Shown piece by piece: positions 5,574 to 5,603 of a DNA stretch of 5,603 nucleotides. Below the pieces are notes generated by a model. That model did no database searches, was not told the origin of the DNA, and saw nothing but the letters and a program-made list of their open reading frames with translations. The position numbers and the translations under genes were made by a program. This DNA comes from Anaerolineaceae bacterium UBA700. Its GTDB lineage: Bacteria > Chloroflexota > Anaerolineae > Anaerolineales > Anaerolineaceae. Location: contig DBMK01000133.1 in the NCBI GenBank assembly GCA_002298885.1, positions 1-5,603 on the forward strand, written 5' to 3'. How positions within the stretch are numbered: position 1 is the stretch's first letter; the number at the start of each line of letters is the position of its first letter.

Positions 5574-5603
5574 TCTGCTGAGGAAATTAAAATATCGTTT
5601 TCA

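Noticed and set aside
5574..5603. A terminator or the start of another gene at the right edge
   Set aside because: TGAGGAAAT could be a ribosome site for a gene beyond the window, but no start codon or convincing stem-loop is visible in the 30 bases available.

Overview
The window looks like a piece of a Chloroflexota (Anaerolineae-like) chromosome. This placement is an inference. It rests on GC-rich coding sequence with AT-rich regulatory gaps, a palindromic repeat at the left edge of a type I recall from Chloroflexota and Cyanobacteria, lipoprotein and secreted-protein linkers rich in Q, P, A and T, and a ROK regulator and sugar ABC transporter in a style common in that group. No taxonomic marker gene is present.

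Layout, left to right, all genes on the + strand. Positions 1-232 are non-coding. They hold a 15-bp-stem palindrome (1-38), about 90 bp with nothing I recognise apart from one possible distant half-site, and a near-consensus promoter (143-171). A perfect 9-bp inverted repeat sits on the -10 and start-site area, with a second, shorter copy of its core 20 bp downstream. Next come a ROK-family repressor (233-1426), a lipoprotein sugar-binding protein (1522-2877), two inner-membrane permeases of the CUT1 type (2951-3868 and 3871-4728), and a membrane-anchored or secreted C39-like (YvpB-like) cysteine peptidase domain protein (4761-5573). The last 30 bases hold no gene or terminator that I can support.

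The working model is a locally regulated carbohydrate uptake operon. The ROK protein would bind the operator pair over its own promoter and release it when a sugar is present, which would switch on the binding protein and permeases. No ATP-binding subunit is encoded here. As in many CUT1 systems, it is probably supplied by a shared MsmK/UgpC-type ATPase elsewhere, or by a gene outside the window. The transported sugar cannot be named from sequence alone.

The most interesting signals are outside the main protein calls. (1) A 48-bp near-perfect palindrome lies exactly between a Shine-Dalgarno sequence and the start codon of the first permease. The start only has a normally spaced ribosome binding site if the hairpin is folded out. 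(2) The operator pair is neatly placed over the promoter. (3) A perfect 10-base Shine-Dalgarno sequence follows the regulator but has no start codon near it. (4) The ROK protein has lost its zinc ligands but keeps the kinase-type sugar and phosphate motifs. (5) A C39-like peptidase is attached to the end of a sugar transporter operon.
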